From: Whalleya microplaca | Taxonomy: Eukaryota > Ascomycota > Sordariomycetes > Xylariales > Xylariaceae | NCBI GenBank assembly: GCA_022497155.1 | Contig: MU385715.1 | Location: 992,001-1,056,000 of the forward strand | Direction of reading: 5' to 3' | DNA: 64,000 nt | Part shown: positions 1 to 12,865 of the stretch, piece by piece | Numbering within the stretch: position 1 is the stretch's first letter | Layout of the letters: each line of letters starts with the position of its first letter | Notes under the pieces: generated by a model | Told to the model about the DNA's origin: nothing | Databases searched by the model: none | Seen by the model: only the letters and a program-made list of their open reading frames with translations | Made by a program: the position numbers and the translations under genes

Positions 1-736
1 TAACTACCGCTACCGGTGCAGCAATGTCGCCTCGATTATGAGTGTCGACAAGAATCTCGAGGCAGATTTCAGCTTTGTTCAGCTTTGTCGGGCACTTCAA
101 GCCCAAGAATTACTGGGAGCCAGACCCGAAGGATACCACTGTGTGCCTGGGGTAGGAAAATAGTCAGGTTGAAGACCTGCATCTGTCCGGTCCGGACAGT
201 TGGCATGTCCTCGGAGACACTGACTTTGTATATATATATATATATAATAAGACTGCCGCGTTTGTCACACTAAACATCATGACTCACATAAGACTGTAAA
301 CATTTGCCTCGGAACGCTTAATTCTTAGATAGATATCAATCATATCGACGCTCTCAATTCTATAGGATATTATATATACGGCCGTAGGACTACAATTGAG
401 TAACAGGGGGGGTTCAGTTATATACTAGAGAAGGTATTGGACGGCCGCGTCTAGGTATGAACGTAGTAGTAGTAGTAGTATGGTGGTGGTACTCTGCCTT
501 TAGTGTGTTTGCGTGTTGTTTTGGTTGTGTCTGTTTTTTTTGTCCTGAAGCGGTAGGCGTCATCTTTATACAAGCGTTTCGTGGCCACGTTATGGTGTAT
601 GTGCAACCATGTCAGTCCTGCATCGACTTCCTATATATGCACATGGTGGGCCTCTCATATCACCCGCCATCATCACCCTTCCTGCTCGGCCTTACGTTCG
701 TTCTATTTTGATTTCTCCTTGAGCCCAGCAAGAGAC
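1..736. other. Intergenic, no gene seen
   Basis: No convincing coding region lies here. It holds two simple repeats: an 18-nt TA run at 229-246 and a GTA run at 463-480 that continues into a short TGG run. Because it follows the stop of the Flc-like gene, part of it is probably that gene's 3' untranslated region. Confidence 0.6.
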
Positions 737-3058
737 TTAGTATCCCCCTGGTGCCCGATACCCCGAGTATCCAGTCTTCCCGTAGCCGCTAGAGGCATAC
801 CCATGTCCGTTGCCCGTATGCCCGAGGGGTGCAGCGTGGTCGACAAGTGACTCACTGCTCTGGTCTACGCCCACAGGCGTTACTGACCGTTCGTATGGCG
901 CAGCATAGGGGTTAGGGGGCTCGGGCGAAGACTTGCGGTCCTTGGAATCCGAGTAAGAGTGGAAAGTGTTGATGTCGTCGGCCTTGCGATCTAGCATGAG
1001 CAGGGAGTTCCGCGCATCAAGGGGCGTTAGAGTATCCATGTCACGCTGCATTTGCTCTGTAAATTTTAACTCATTAGTACGGCGCGGATTTGGTCATGTG
1101 CTGGGGAAGGATGAAAGATCGCGGCTCACCCATTTCCTTTCTGCGCTTGCGGTGCGGGTTCTCCTTGCAGCAGTGCACGATGGCGTTCCACGCGATGAGG
1201 ATCGCGAGGACACCTGCCAATGTCGACTGTAAGACGATGAGGACGACGCCCGTAACTGTTTGCGTCGTCTGCTTGATGCCAAATTCTTCGACGAAGACGA
1301 AGACGCAGACCACAGAGAGAAATCGCACGACCTGGATCATGATATTGATGACGTTACCGGACTTCCGCTCAAAAGGCCTGCTCCAGACCAACAGGGCCAA
1401 CATAAGTCCCTCGACGATCAACAGAGCGACCGCCTGGGCCATGCCGTGGCCGTCGGTGGCGGCCATGACAGCACCCTTAACAAACAAATAACAAATAACT
1501 GGGACGAAGATCCACCAGTAGTCCTTCTTGTACGACTCGTAAAATAACGAGTATTTGACCCAAATATTCTTGTCCTCATACAGACCTTGGACATCGCCCT
1601 CAGTGTTCTTGAGTTGTTTTGCCATGTTCCAGATCTTCCAAGAGAAGAAGGCGAGGATGCCAGTGAAGATGGCGAGGGTGACGCCGGCAAGTACCTTGGC
1701 GGCCCAGGAGTCACCATGCGTAAACTGGTATATGCAGTACAGAACCCAGATGCCGTATAGAAGAAGGATGAGGGAAGTCACGGCACGGGCAATCGAGCCC
1801 CAGTAGTGTTTGCGGAATCCAGATAGGGACTCGGGGAACCTTCCATATAAGGCCCAAACCTCAAGGATGACCTTTACCAGCAAAATTCCGACGACCACAA
1901 TGGCAATGACGATGGCAACGATTAACAGGGCAGTCATGAAAGTGTTAGATTTCGGTACCGACATTTGCTGAACATATCCCTGGATGCCAGAGACAGCCTG
2001 TCGAAGTGACGACTCGGTAGATGATGCCCCGTCTCCACTGGTGGTAGTCGCTTCGCGGCGGGCAAGATATACGATATCGTCGAAGGTACGCTTGGCTATA
2101 GAGCTATTCCCAGTTGTAAGCGAGCCATCTGGATAGACCAGTGTGGCCTTTCGGAGAAACTCGACACTGTCGTTTGTCAAGTTTCCACCCGTCGACGCAC
2201 GGAAGTTGTCAATGGAGACTTCTAATTGCTGCCACGGGATGAGGCCGGTCGAGAAGGCAAAGTTCTTGGAGAAACTTCGGTAAACCTGAGGTACCTGAAC
2301 GGACATCATGCCGTTCATCGCGAACCCCTGAAATACACCAAAAACCTCGCCGAAGCTGGGACTGATGTGACCTGCTCCGCCTGCACCAGAAGAAGCTGCA
2401 CCGGCTCCTCCTGAGAACGCAGCACCAACTGCCGATGCACCCGTTACCAGCATAGCTGCGCCAGCTACACCGGCAGCGAGATACGAGACTGCCGCTACGT
2501 TTGTAGTCTTTCGGTTTGTTACTTGGGATTTGATACAGCCAACGTTGCTTCCATCGTCCAGAGCCTTAAGTTCCAACGTTGCTATTGCTGCTATGTCGGG
2601 GACCTGAAAGGCAATTGCAGGAATTGCGTTGGCATACTTGGCAGGGATTGCTTGCGTCCCCTTAGCGCCAAAATCCCCCTCTTCCACTACCGACCGGTTA
2701 GCATTCGAAAACACATATACTCAAGGAATAGGAACATACTAGGGCATAAATCTTCGATAAATGATGTTTCATTGCACGGGTTGAAACTGCTCGTGTATAC
2801 GTCCTCGCCATATGCTGAGACGGATAGTGTTGCTGTCACGTTCTGCTGCTTCTCGCTCGTCCCTACAACGTCGAAAGTCATGGTCTTATCGTCATTGTTG
2901 TATTGAATGTCGACCTTCTGTACCTTGATAGCACTGTCTGCGTCACAATTGGTAAATCCGGTTGTGACCAAGACGTTGTTGCTCAGAACTCCAGTGGCGA
3001 ATGCTGTTGCCAATATCGCCGCCCGCCGAACGCTCCACCTCGAACTTGATCCCACCAT
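737..3058 (-). CDS. Flc/TRP-like integral membrane protein (flavin carrier family)
   Basis: Model: join(737..1056, 1130..2686, 2740..3058), 731 aa, with introns of 73 and 53 nt. Both introns have good GT..AG ends and branch sites (TACTAAT; GCTAAC), and the joins keep frame. The protein starts with a signal peptide (MVGSSSRW then a hydrophobic stretch). An extracellular ML-like domain with paired cysteines follows; the first splice joins ...EDLCP to MEEGDFGAKG. After it come about nine membrane segments of the fungal TRP-like (PF06011) type and a polar Ser/Tyr/Gly-rich cytosolic tail. In yeast, Flc1-3 act in the ER and secretory membranes in FAD and calcium handling and cell-wall maintenance; that role is known for the family and only inferred here. 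The start at 3058 was chosen because it directly precedes the signal peptide. An in-frame extension further upstream adds a poorly hydrophobic stretch. Confidence 0.93.
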
Positions 3059-3500
3059 CTTGATACGATTCTTCTGTCGTGATATTAAATACGGAAATTG
3101 TAATGCCAGTAGGATAGGTGTCGTTATGAAGCTGCCTTCAAATTGTCTGAAAATCAATCGCTGATGCTGCCTGGTAAATCACCCACCCGGTCGATACCCC
3201 TTGCAGAAAGTCTATATGTCCGTATCGATTGGAAAATGTTCGAAAAAATGGGCCGTCTCAAATTCGGCGGCAACTGCACCCTAGATAGATAACCGGTTCG
3301 GGAATCCAGAGGACATAGAATTCATAGAGAGAACAAAGGAGGACGGGGTAAAGAAAGTGGTTTAGTTTCCCGAAAGGTTGTGATGCGTCAAAGATGGCCC
3401 AGGATCAACCTGTGGAAAGAATTGAAAGGGCAACGCGTTACCCTCAAATCAAAGAGCTATGGAAAAACAACAACGTAACAACTCGGAGCGCCCTGCTGAT

Positions 3501-3527
3501 GCGTGGATGCGTGGATGCGTGGATGCG
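3501..3527. repeat. 8-bp tandem repeat, about 3.4 copies
   Basis: The unit GCGTGGAT is repeated three times in perfect tandem and followed by GCG. It lies in non-coding DNA upstream of the Flc-like gene. Confidence 0.85.
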
Positions 3528-4568
3528 AGCCCAGGAGGGGTTGGCGTCAGTGGAGACGAGAAGCTTGACGATGTCTACGTGAATGAATGATACGCGGAGA
3601 GGGTTAACATCGGCGCCTATTTGAAACGAGAGGATAGGTCGAAATGGTCGAGATGACTCGTGCAAGAACAAGTGAGAGAGTGTGTGGGAGTAATCACCAA
3701 GACGACTAAAAGCAAAAGAGAGGGTTGGAAGGAGTGTGAGGGTCATAGCATGCTGGTTGGAGGTTGGAGAAAAGCGAAGATCAGAAGATGGACCTCGAGT
3801 ACGGTGTATGTAGGTCCCCCTGACGAGATACGGAATAGAGAAAAGGCGGTTGTTGACTGGCAGGTGGACCCCTGCTCATGATTGAGCTGATTGAGCTGAT
3901 TGAACAGTTCGAGGCCCAGACAAGCCAGAGGCCGAATACCTACCCCAGTCGGTTGACCCCTGCCGGCGCCGTCGTCGTGGAGCTATGCTAGACGAAACTG
4001 CGACCCCTGGCAGATCATTGGACGCTGTCAGCCTCCGCGAGCCTCCAGCCAAGCAGCCCAAGCCAGCACTGGGACAGCCGTTGTGGAGGAGCCCGCCTAA
4101 CTATTTTTGAAACATCGTGGAAATGGTTGGTGGAGGGTTGGTGGAGGTCACGCAAATGAGATTCGATATGAATTGCAATGCTCAGGTGTCTTGTCGTCTG
4201 CAAGGACGGAATATCATTCCGTTGGCCTTTGCCTTTTTAATTACGGAGTACGTTGTCTCCCATGTCTTATTCTGTTACCTGTATTCTGGATTCCGAATGT
4301 AGGGAGTAAAAAGGAAAAAAAACGTTCCATTTATGTATCATATGCAAAAGTGAGTAGTATGAGAGTGGCTCTCTGATGATGAAAAGACCAAGAACAATGT
4401 CTCTGTGGTTTGGATGAGTTGTAGTGGAGACCGTCTAGGTTCGGCCATGTGCTCGGTACGGAATTCAGAAAAAGGAGGAATTTGCTTGGTCGGGGACAAT
4501 TGAAGGGAGCAGCCGCTATTCTGTACAGACGCGAGATCGATCCCTACCTCCTGCCATTTCTGCATCTG

Positions 4569-4668
4569 CCGGCCGGCCGGCCGGCCTGCCTGCCAGTGTC
4601 AGTCCCAATGAATGCCAGTGCCAACGCCAGTGCCAATACCTCTGACTAGGTAGTGCCAGTGCCACCCC
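4569..4668. repeat. GGCC run followed by GCCAGT-like degenerate repeats
   Basis: A perfect run of CCGG/GGCC tetramers (4569-4586) leads into repeated TGCCAGTGCCAA-like words up to about 4668. This is GC-rich low-complexity DNA without coding potential. Confidence 0.7.
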
Positions 4669-6422
4669 CTTGCGTCCCCTTACCTGTGCCCCCCATACTT
4701 TTTTTATTATACAACATCGACGTATCGGCCGATTTGGACCCAAATTGCTGGTCAAACCCCCAAGAACTCCTTATGCTGCCGCCGTCTGCAGAATTGTGCG
4801 TCAGAGGGTTGCATTGTCCCGACAAGCCACACTTCAAATCAAGGCACAGCACAGACGGAACAGATCAATTACTGAATACAAAGCCATGAAACCCCAAGTC
4901 CGCGGCCTCTTCCTCCATCGCGGAGACGCTTGCTGGATTCAGATCTAAAGCCAGATAGGATTTTCGATAACGTTGCCTATTCTTTTCTTCTATCAGGTGG
5001 TTTCGGGGACGTGTAAGTCGCCAAATCTTGATTCTATCGCTTCTAGCATCCCTGATGTTACCTTGTATTACACGCCCCATAGATCTAATATGAGATACGA
5101 ACCGTTATCCTGGACTCTGCCAGCGCGATGCGCACGTCCTCTTGGGTCTTGGGTCTTGGCCTCTCTTTCCCAATCGCTCGGCTGCACCGCGTTGCCAATC
5201 CTACGATAGGTAGCATCGTGTTCTTACCGACACGATTTAGACGCTTCTAGAGGAAGTCTGAGATGCTCGTTGCATATGCTGATCATTTGGGACGGGCCGG
5301 TCTCTAAAGTCAATTGTCACATAGTTCGAGCCACGAAATATCAATATGCGGTTGTCCGTTACGAAGCGGAAATAAAGTACATAAGTCGTCCACACGGCTG
5401 AGTTTGTAGCCGGTGGACTGTATTTGCATTCGTCCTCAGCATAACTCGAAGCTGCTGTCCAGACGGAAAACCCCTAAAGCCATGTCCAGCTATGTACAAT
5501 CGCTACCGTAGGAGCAGCTTGACGTACATAGCTAATCTCTGCAGTACGAGGTATCTCATGTACCCACGCACTTCTGTGTGGCTGAGCCCTTGTAGATTAG
5601 AAGAGATCAACAGTGTGCTTTATGCATAATTGTAAAAGAACTTACTCAAAGTACACAGTAGTAAACCATAGAAATTTACCATTGTTAGTCGATCTTCCAC
5701 GTCACTTTCGGGGAACGGGAATCTTGGCTCATTACCTAATAAAGTCTGGCTAGATATCGTAAACATGAAGTGGCGAGGCAGTACGCGTATCGCTTGAACA
5801 TATGGAGGCCTCCAGAGACCGTCCAGTATTTAAATCTTAGGTAGAACCGGTAAGGGCTTGAGATGAACTCGCATTTTATGCAAACAAGAGGTCTATTGAG
5901 AGTCAAAGAAAGCACGCCTCCAAACCACACTATCACGATAATTCGAAAAAGCGCCTTCTGAATCAATTCAAATGACTGTGCCCGCTACCTCATCCAACTC
6001 ATCAATAGTCCATCATTTCGTACCAGAAGATATTCATACCCTTAATCTTCTATCAGACAGAAAGAGAAAACGAAAAGCCGGCCAATCATGCCAAAGACCG
6101 AAGTGTATAAAGTACAAGGCGGATCTAGGGTGACCTGATCCAGAAAGCAGGTGGCGAGTGATCAGAAAGATCCAGTGGTTGTCTATAAGTATCCAGAACA
6201 TAAATTCAAAATGGAATATTCAAGTTTCGTCCAACTAACGCCAGGGATATCGTATGGATATACATATTCATATATATCCTAAGTAATTCGGCCAGAAGAA
6301 GAATTCGAGCAACTCAATGTGTAAATTTTCCTCGGATGAGCCTGGAAACTCCAACTCTAGGGTATAACCAACAAGTAAGAACTGTAATGTATATCGCGAT
6401 GTAGAAAGAACAGCTTCGTCAT

Positions 6423-9400
6423 TTACGGATTGTAAAAAGCACCGCCGTGGTTTGGATGTGGTGAGTGGTTGTAAGGAGAGACCGATCCCGGGTGGCTGCC
6501 GTAATGCTCGACAGTGTGCATCCCAGGGTTCGCAAGATTGTCATAGCCTAGAGATCCGGTAGGTTCCTGGATTCCTAGAGGATTGAAAGCAGGGAAAGGC
6601 TCAAGGTCTTGGGCTGGCAAATTCATATTGACGTTCGTAGATGGATCAAAAGAGGGCCCTGCGGTAACAGGCAGGGGCTGGTATTGTGATGCTGTATTAT
6701 AGTAGTTAGGCGTCATTATGATGCCAGGCGTTTGGTTATCAGGGATTTCGGTTTGAAGCTGGCTGTAGTAAGGATTTTGAAGTGGCATCTGGGGTAAGTT
6801 GTACATAGGGTTCTGCGGCCTGTACTGGTCCGGATGAGATGCTGTATGGGGGGCGCCTTGTGGGCTGAACGGTTGATGTTCCTGCTTCATTGCAGAGGCT
6901 GGTGGGCCGAAGCCCCGAGGCGGGGGGTCATGCACGGGACTGATTATTGTATCAGCATCGAGCTCTTTCGCGGCCGCCAGTTGCAAGACCGGAAGGCTGA
7001 TGTACTCCATGTGCTTTGCCAAATGAACCGTTAGCTTCTTCCATGTTGGGAACGTCTTGCGACAAAACCGGCAAGGTTCGTCGGATGGCTTGGTGTCTGT
7101 TTCGCGATGGCACTGTTCGACCTTCTGCCATGTAGGATCTCCACCACCAGATTTCTTGATCGCCGCTTTGGTCTTAACTTTTGGCTCAGTAAATTTGTGC
7201 TCGCGGACAAGATGCTGCAGGAAGTTGTCACGCCTGTAGCAGACATGCCGGCAGTCCTCAACGTCGCAAGTCCACCACTCGAGGTGACGATGACCCTCAT
7301 TCTCATGTCGGACCCAGTCTGCTTTTCTCTTGAACACCTTAAGTTGGTTGCAACCGCCCCAGGTGCAAGTGAAAGGCTGGATATCTTCGTGGACGTGCTT
7401 CGTCCAGTCAGAAGGCTTCGTGAATTTCTTGCTAGTGAAGCAAAGCTGACATTCGAACTCTGCCGGGAGAGACATGGTTGGAGGCACGGGAATACCTTGT
7501 GGGAAGCTCTCCGAGTTGATCCCGCCGTCGAGCGGTGTACTATCACCATCAGATGAGTCCGGCCGAGCCGATAAGGGATCAACACCACGGTCGGCGCCTC
7601 TGTTATCTATGGGTATGGCCGACCCACCAAGTGCAATACACGTAGATCCACAAGGGCATCTTCCTTGATTGACTAGGTTGAGATGCTGAACCCTGGCCTT
7701 CTGGAGTTGTTTGTAGCGTGCAGTCTGCTGATGCGCAATGCGATCAGCCAGCCAACCATTTTCGGCTGGAAGTGTAGGATTCAGCCGTAAGATTTCGGCA
7801 CGGAAGCCTGCATACGTGGGCTCTATAATTTCCGGTTTGTTGGAATTAGACTTCATGTCAGCATCGTCAAAGCCTTCATCATCGTCGTCATCGTCGTCGT
7901 CTTCCGGCTCTGGTACTGGTTGAGACCTTACTAATGAAGCAACAGGTGGTCCACCATTTTTCTTCCACATTTCGACCAGATTGTTAGGGTGTGAGAATCC
8001 CAAGGAGTTCTCAGTCTTACTCCTTCTTCTGCCGAGCCTGACAGGCGGCACACCAAGACTCTTGGGAGACGTCATTGACGTTGCGCTAATTGATGGGCTC
8101 CGAGCGTGAGTCGTTCCAATAGCAGCCGCGCTTGTTGCCATCTCAACCAAAGCAGTGTTTAAGCTAGGCGTCGGCTTCTTGCTAATACTACTGATTCCCC
8201 AACTAGAGGTACGCGACGGAGGTGCCAAAGTATCTTTGGAGTCGCGTCGATCCGAGTCCTCGAGATCTTCTGGTAGCACTTCACTAGCATTACTCCCCTT
8301 GCGCTTTAGAAGCTGACTGGCACTAGGTCTTCGCACAAGGCTAGGGATCTTTTTGATGAAACTAGGTCGGCGAGAATGACCACTAATCGATAATTTCTTA
8401 AGAAAGTTGCCACTGACAATGCCATCCATGTCCACGAGGCTAGGTAAGCTCCGTCGACGTGTTCCCCAAGTAGCCGCTCTTGAAACAATCGAGTCGTTAT
8501 CTTGACATTGCCGATTAAACTTCTCTATGGCAGCCTGTGATGTTAGGGGCTGATACTGGTGGCCCGATTGAATGCCATGAATGGTAGGCGCATTACCCCA
8601 GGTTTGGGACTGTAGCATTATATCAATGTCAGTCTGGGTGATAGGGCCACCCGGCCCGTCCGTGTCAATGTATGTGTTGCCAGGAATATGCCTATTCTCC
8701 GTCGCATCTCCCAAAGGGATTTCAGCAGTCGGTATATTATCATCTTCCCCGCGTTGCCCTCCTGCAACACTGTTTGAAAAGTCTCCAGCGCCTCTGGAGA
8801 GATTATCATTCGAGGTGTTGATTGATTTTGAGACCCACTCAGATACTTCCTTGTTTTTCTCCTGGCGTTGGCGTCGAGCGGCCTGCTGGTTGGGACTGGG
8901 TACTTCCTCGGAAGGTCGATTTCCCGGAGCCAGGCCTCGTTGGCCCGTGAACAAGTTGGAAACCCAATTGCCACGCGTGTCTCGTGATACAGTAGGCAAG
9001 CTTTCACGAGGTTTACGAGGAGGTCCACGAAGAGGTTCATAAGGTTCACAGGCCAAGTCACCAGCAGTGCTATGTGGAGCGCGCGCAGTGCGAGGGTTGT
9101 CACTGCCTGTCGTGAAAGATCGCTCAACGCCTTGGATAGGAACTTCGTCCCTATTCCACATAGAAACAGTAACACGGGGACTGTGGGCGGCCATGGCCTG
9201 AGTAGTTGGCGCAAGGCAATCCTCACTTGAGAAACTACCACCGTTTGTATCTGGAGTTAGCTGCGGAGCAGACTGGTTCGAATTGGCAGAGTTCGTTGAA
9301 GGCCGAGGTTGGATTGAAAAAGGCTGAGCTACAATAGATGTTTGCAGATCTGCACCGGAACCCTTGCTGTTGCCGAACGCTGATGTTTCCGGTACAGATG

Positions 9401-9836
9401 GCGTCTGGTGAGGGCTTATAAGATACCCGGCCCGCTCAATGCCATTGGTCTGGCCTTGAGTATAATGATTTACAAATTGCTGTGTGCTGCCAGCGCCCTC
9501 AAACAACTGGCCCGTTCCGATTTCGACGTCGTTGAAATTGACACCAAAGAACGAGTCGTCAGCAAAGTCGCTGCTAAACTCACTGGCTGAGTATGGATCA
9601 ACGCTAGAGATAGAGTCTGCTGGGGTGTTGAAATTGCCGGTAGGAGACGCTGAGTTGCTTCGAATGTGAGAAGAATAGGGCGACAGCAGGTTGGATTCCA
9701 CTGGCGTGACAGGGCCTTTATGGTTGTGGCTGTGACGGACGTCGGTATGGAGTGGTTGTTGCATTCGATCACGCGGGTGATCATGAAGATGGTGGAGCGA
9801 CGCGGGCGAGACCGTATATACTGAATTCATAGTCAT
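6423..9836 (-). CDS. Large C2H2-type zinc-finger protein
   Basis: A single uninterrupted frame of 1137 aa starts at ATG 9836. The N-terminal two thirds are low-complexity Ser/Asn/Pro/Gln-rich sequence with a basic RRPSF..KKIPSLVRRPS patch and an acidic run of eight Asp near residue 650. A zinc-finger block spans roughly residues 790-950. It has CQLC...HVHE, CTWGGC..HENEGHRH, CDVEDC..HLVREH and CRFC..HLAKH, so about four C2H2 units, some with extended spacing. The C-terminus is Pro/Gln/Tyr-rich and ends in a His/Asn/Pro-rich tail. Similar architecture is common in fungal nuclear regulators, but no characterised orthologue is recognised, so DNA binding is inferred from the fingers only. A gene this long without an intron is unusual for this window. 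Confidence 0.93.
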   Translation of the reverse strand: MTMNSVYTVSPASLHHLHDHPRDRMQQPLHTDVRHSHNHKGPVTPVESNLLSPYSSHIRSNSASPTGNFNTPADSISSVDPYSASEFSSDFADDSFFGVNFNDVEIGTGQLFEGAGSTQQFVNHYTQGQTNGIERAGYLISPHQTPSVPETSAFGNSKGSGADLQTSIVAQPFSIQPRPSTNSANSNQSAPQLTPDTNGGSFSSEDCLAPTTQAMAAHSPRVTVSMWNRDEVPIQGVERSFTTGSDNPRTARAPHSTAGDLACEPYEPLRGPPRKPRESLPTVSRDTRGNWVSNLFTGQRGLAPGNRPSEEVPSPNQQAARRQRQEKNKEVSEWVSKSINTSNDNLSRGAGDFSNSVAGGQRGEDDNIPTAEIPLGDATENRHIPGNTYIDTDGPGGPITQTDIDIMLQSQTWGNAPTIHGIQSGHQYQPLTSQAAIEKFNRQCQDNDSIVSRAATWGTRRRSLPSLVDMDGIVSGNFLKKLSISGHSRRPSFIKKIPSLVRRPSASQLLKRKGSNASEVLPEDLEDSDRRDSKDTLAPPSRTSSWGISSISKKPTPSLNTALVEMATSAAAIGTTHARSPSISATSMTSPKSLGVPPVRLGRRRSKTENSLGFSHPNNLVEMWKKNGGPPVASLVRSQPVPEPEDDDDDDDDEGFDDADMKSNSNKPEIIEPTYAGFRAEILRLNPTLPAENGWLADRIAHQQTARYKQLQKARVQHLNLVNQGRCPCGSTCIALGGSAIPIDNRGADRGVDPLSARPDSSDGDSTPLDGGINSESFPQGIPVPPTMSLPAEFECQLCFTSKKFTKPSDWTKHVHEDIQPFTCTWGGCNQLKVFKRKADWVRHENEGHRHLEWWTCDVEDCRHVCYRRDNFLQHLVREHKFTEPKVKTKAAIKKSGGGDPTWQKVEQCHRETDTKPSDEPCRFCRKTFPTWKKLTVHLAKHMEYISLPVLQLAAAKELDADTIISPVHDPPPRGFGPPASAMKQEHQPFSPQGAPHTASHPDQYRPQNPMYNLPQMPLQNPYYSQLQTEIPDNQTPGIIMTPNYYNTASQYQPLPVTAGPSFDPSTNVNMNLPAQDLEPFPAFNPLGIQEPTGSLGYDNLANPGMHTVEHYGSHPGSVSPYNHSPHPNHGGAFYNP

Positions 9837-12800
9837 GGCTAAAATGGGGTAGGTAGGGAGGCGAGTTGAGGGTAGTATGTATATATCAACTTTACGGTAT
9901 AAGAACTACGCAGCTCTCAGTGGATGTCGTCAGAGGAAGAGCATGTTCCCGGTCGAGCAGACCGGCGCGATAGTCGAAGAGGATGGATAGGTCAAGCTGA
10001 AGCCTCGTGCGCTGACTCAAGTACAATCTCCAAAACCGTGGATATTCTTCAATGAAGTCGCGACAGTTGCCTCGAGTCACAATAGAATACAAATTCAAGA
10101 ACAATAGCTTTCGTTCTTGGTTGATCGTCAGAAGATGTTGTTTGAACGACCAGAGAAACAGCTAGTCCTCTTGTTCGAGAGGGGGGGCTGCGCTACTACC
10201 CTTGGTAAGGCGAAGGCGGCGGCAGCGCTTAGAGAAGTGGAGTTAAGAAACGGGCTTCGGCACCAATATGGAAATACCCAGTATAAAGCAGACAGGCCAA
10301 TGCGACCTTACCCTTCCCTCTGATGACAATCTGATCGAAACCTGTGCCGATGGATCGCAAGGAGGCCGTGCAAAGTTGCAGGGGAGAATGGCAGTGATCA
10401 ATTGAACACCCACCAAGACAGCGTGTATGTGGAGGGGGGGATGCAAGATGGAGAGGTAGATACAGAATAGAAGTGGCAGAGACGGGGAAGAGAGTATGAG
10501 AGAGAGGGCTGGATGGCTTGACCCCAAAAGGCGGAACACAAGGCAAATTTGGCGGCATCGACTACATCGGCTCGCGCACTACTGCGGTCCTCTCAGGAAG
10601 TACCTCGCATCACTTCATTGGATCGCTGCCCAGCTAGGCGTTTCTGACGGTGAGAACAGGGGTAGCAAGGCATTCTTCGCTTCCTACTCAGCCCCGACAA
10701 GCCAGGGTCCCCCACTCATAAGCCCACTTCTCTACGATCGCAAGGCAGTTCAGATGACAGAAGTCTAAAATGATGGCATTTCGCATTTGCCGAGCCGCTC
10801 CGCCGTTCGTTCTGCCACGAGCATTGTACAGAATGGCAACACCGGTGTGGCAGGACCCAATATACACCGAGGTGTAAAACTTCAGAATATCGGCGCATCG
10901 GCATCTCGGCGTCCCTTGTACTGATAAATACGGCCGGATGCCATGAGATAAATTCTTTCCTGCTTCCCTGGCTCCAGCCGCAGCCCAGTCTTGGAAAGGG
11001 TCTGAACAAGTAAAACTGGACGCGGTCCGGGACGCCGTCTCATTGCTCTTATTGGACGGTTCTTGGATTAGTTCACGCTCCTGTAGCACGAGCTGAGGCA
11101 ATGGGCACCAGCTGAAGCATTCACTCCCTGAACCATCAAATGCAACAGCGGAGGTACGGTTATTCCCTCACCCAAATTCTGGTCTCCCTTGAGCCACTTG
11201 GCGGCATAGGCAAGAGCAAAAGTCATATAGTTTATCGATCTTGACGTGAGTGTTCCACAGATTATAGCTCTGTGGGGAGCAGCTCGCACAGCCGTGATTG
11301 CTGAGCGCAGTTCAAAGACTGTGTGAGATTGTGTAACAAAGTTAGGCAGACCGACCCGTATCAAAAGAATTAGCGGTGGTATCCCACAAGTCAAGCCCGT
11401 GTGGAACTAGGTATTCAGATTCCACTATCCTCAGGATCTCGCTTGTGTACCTAAAAGAGTTGTCCAACAATCGGGCGAGAAGCAAGCGCGAAAGCAACCC
11501 CGGTCCCTACATGATCATAACCGCGCGGCACGATGCGACCCACCCGTCCGGGAGCCATAAGCGACAATGCCGTCACGTGAATTGAGATGGACTGAAATGG
11601 ACGGAGATGGACTAAGATGCTTGTGAATGTTGCTGTGCCGCATACGATGCATCATTGAAGTGTCATGATGGATTTTGACGCAGCAGAGCCGTTAGAATCC
11701 GGATTTAGGATGGTTTCCTGCTAGGCTAGCAAGATGTGACCGGATAGCTTAGCCTCGGTGACAAGGCCTTGAAGGTGATGTTCTAGGCCCAATGTTCATC
11801 CACAAGCTGATACTATAATAAAAGTATGTACATGCAGTCATGTATGTATGGAGATCCGGAGGTGTGGGACTTTGGCAACGTGGGATGGATGGATTACATA
11901 GTTGTATGTACTATGAAAAGGGACTGAGGGATCAAATCCATGGCAGATGTCACTGCCGATGGACAGTCTTACTAAGTTATACTAGTGGATACCCCAAGTC
12001 TATAGCAGCCTTACGAGGTATGTATGTATGTACATATATCCATATATCCATACATAAAGTAGTATGACTTACATGCACGTGTACCTACCTGGGACCTGTT
12101 AAATCACCGTAGGTCAGACTATTTAGTTGCAAAGTAGCGTTAGAGGGCTAAATAATCATGGAGATCAACATATTATAACTAATTAGATAATTATCTGTAA
12201 ATATAGAAATTACAACAGAATAGTCCCTGTTACTACATTAGGTAGCTGTTAATGCATACATGTAGGTCTGTAGGAGAAAACCTTATCTAGACACATATCT
12301 AGGTACGCTGGAATCTATGTAGCAGGGGGTTTAGCGCTATATTGCTAAGATAAGCTAGGTTAGATCTCTCCATATTACTACACCCACTAACAGCACTGCC
12401 GCCTCACAAAGTCAAGCGTGTTTCTTTTTTTGTTTCTCCAGCTCCATGCTCTCTCATCATCAACGTCATTGTCGTATGTACCATATCACGCCAAACCCCT
12501 CCCACCCCCATTTTCGACCCTGCCGATTACCATTGAAACTGCTTGCTATATACATATAAAGTCTCTAGGATTGTTTTCTTGGCATATTCTGAAGCTATGT
12601 TTCAGGTTCGTATTTTCTGCCTTACATTCACATATGGGACATGGCTGTTGCCGGCTACTGCTTTCACCATACCCCCAATGTCACCCTATCTCGTGACTAC
12701 GGGACCGATACTCCGGGACCGATCTGTTAACCTACTAGCTTCTAGCCGAATCCAGAAGATCGTCTTCACCTGCGCATGCATCGTGCCCGCTCGGTTATTC

Positions 12801-12865
12801 TCACGACCGAAGAGTAAGACTATATTCACTATTACTTTTATGTCCAAGCTTATAATGTCCCTAAG
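9837..12865. other. Intergenic region, no gene resolved
   Basis: The segment right of 9836 probably holds the promoter and 5' leader of the C2H2 gene. About 11.6-12.4 kb is AT-rich, with TATG/TACATA words and many TAGGTA motifs. The unresolved first exon(s) of the DUF202 gene should lie in the last few hundred bases. No other domain or RNA gene is visible. Confidence 0.5.

Larger units (their letters stand above)
3059..6422. other. Long intergenic region with small tandem repeats
   Basis: No open frame here has a recognisable domain or plausible splicing. The region probably contains the Flc-like promoter (right of 3058) and the 3' untranslated region of the C2H2 gene (left of 6423). Short repeats are listed separately. 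I see no transposon or RNA gene. Confidence 0.6.
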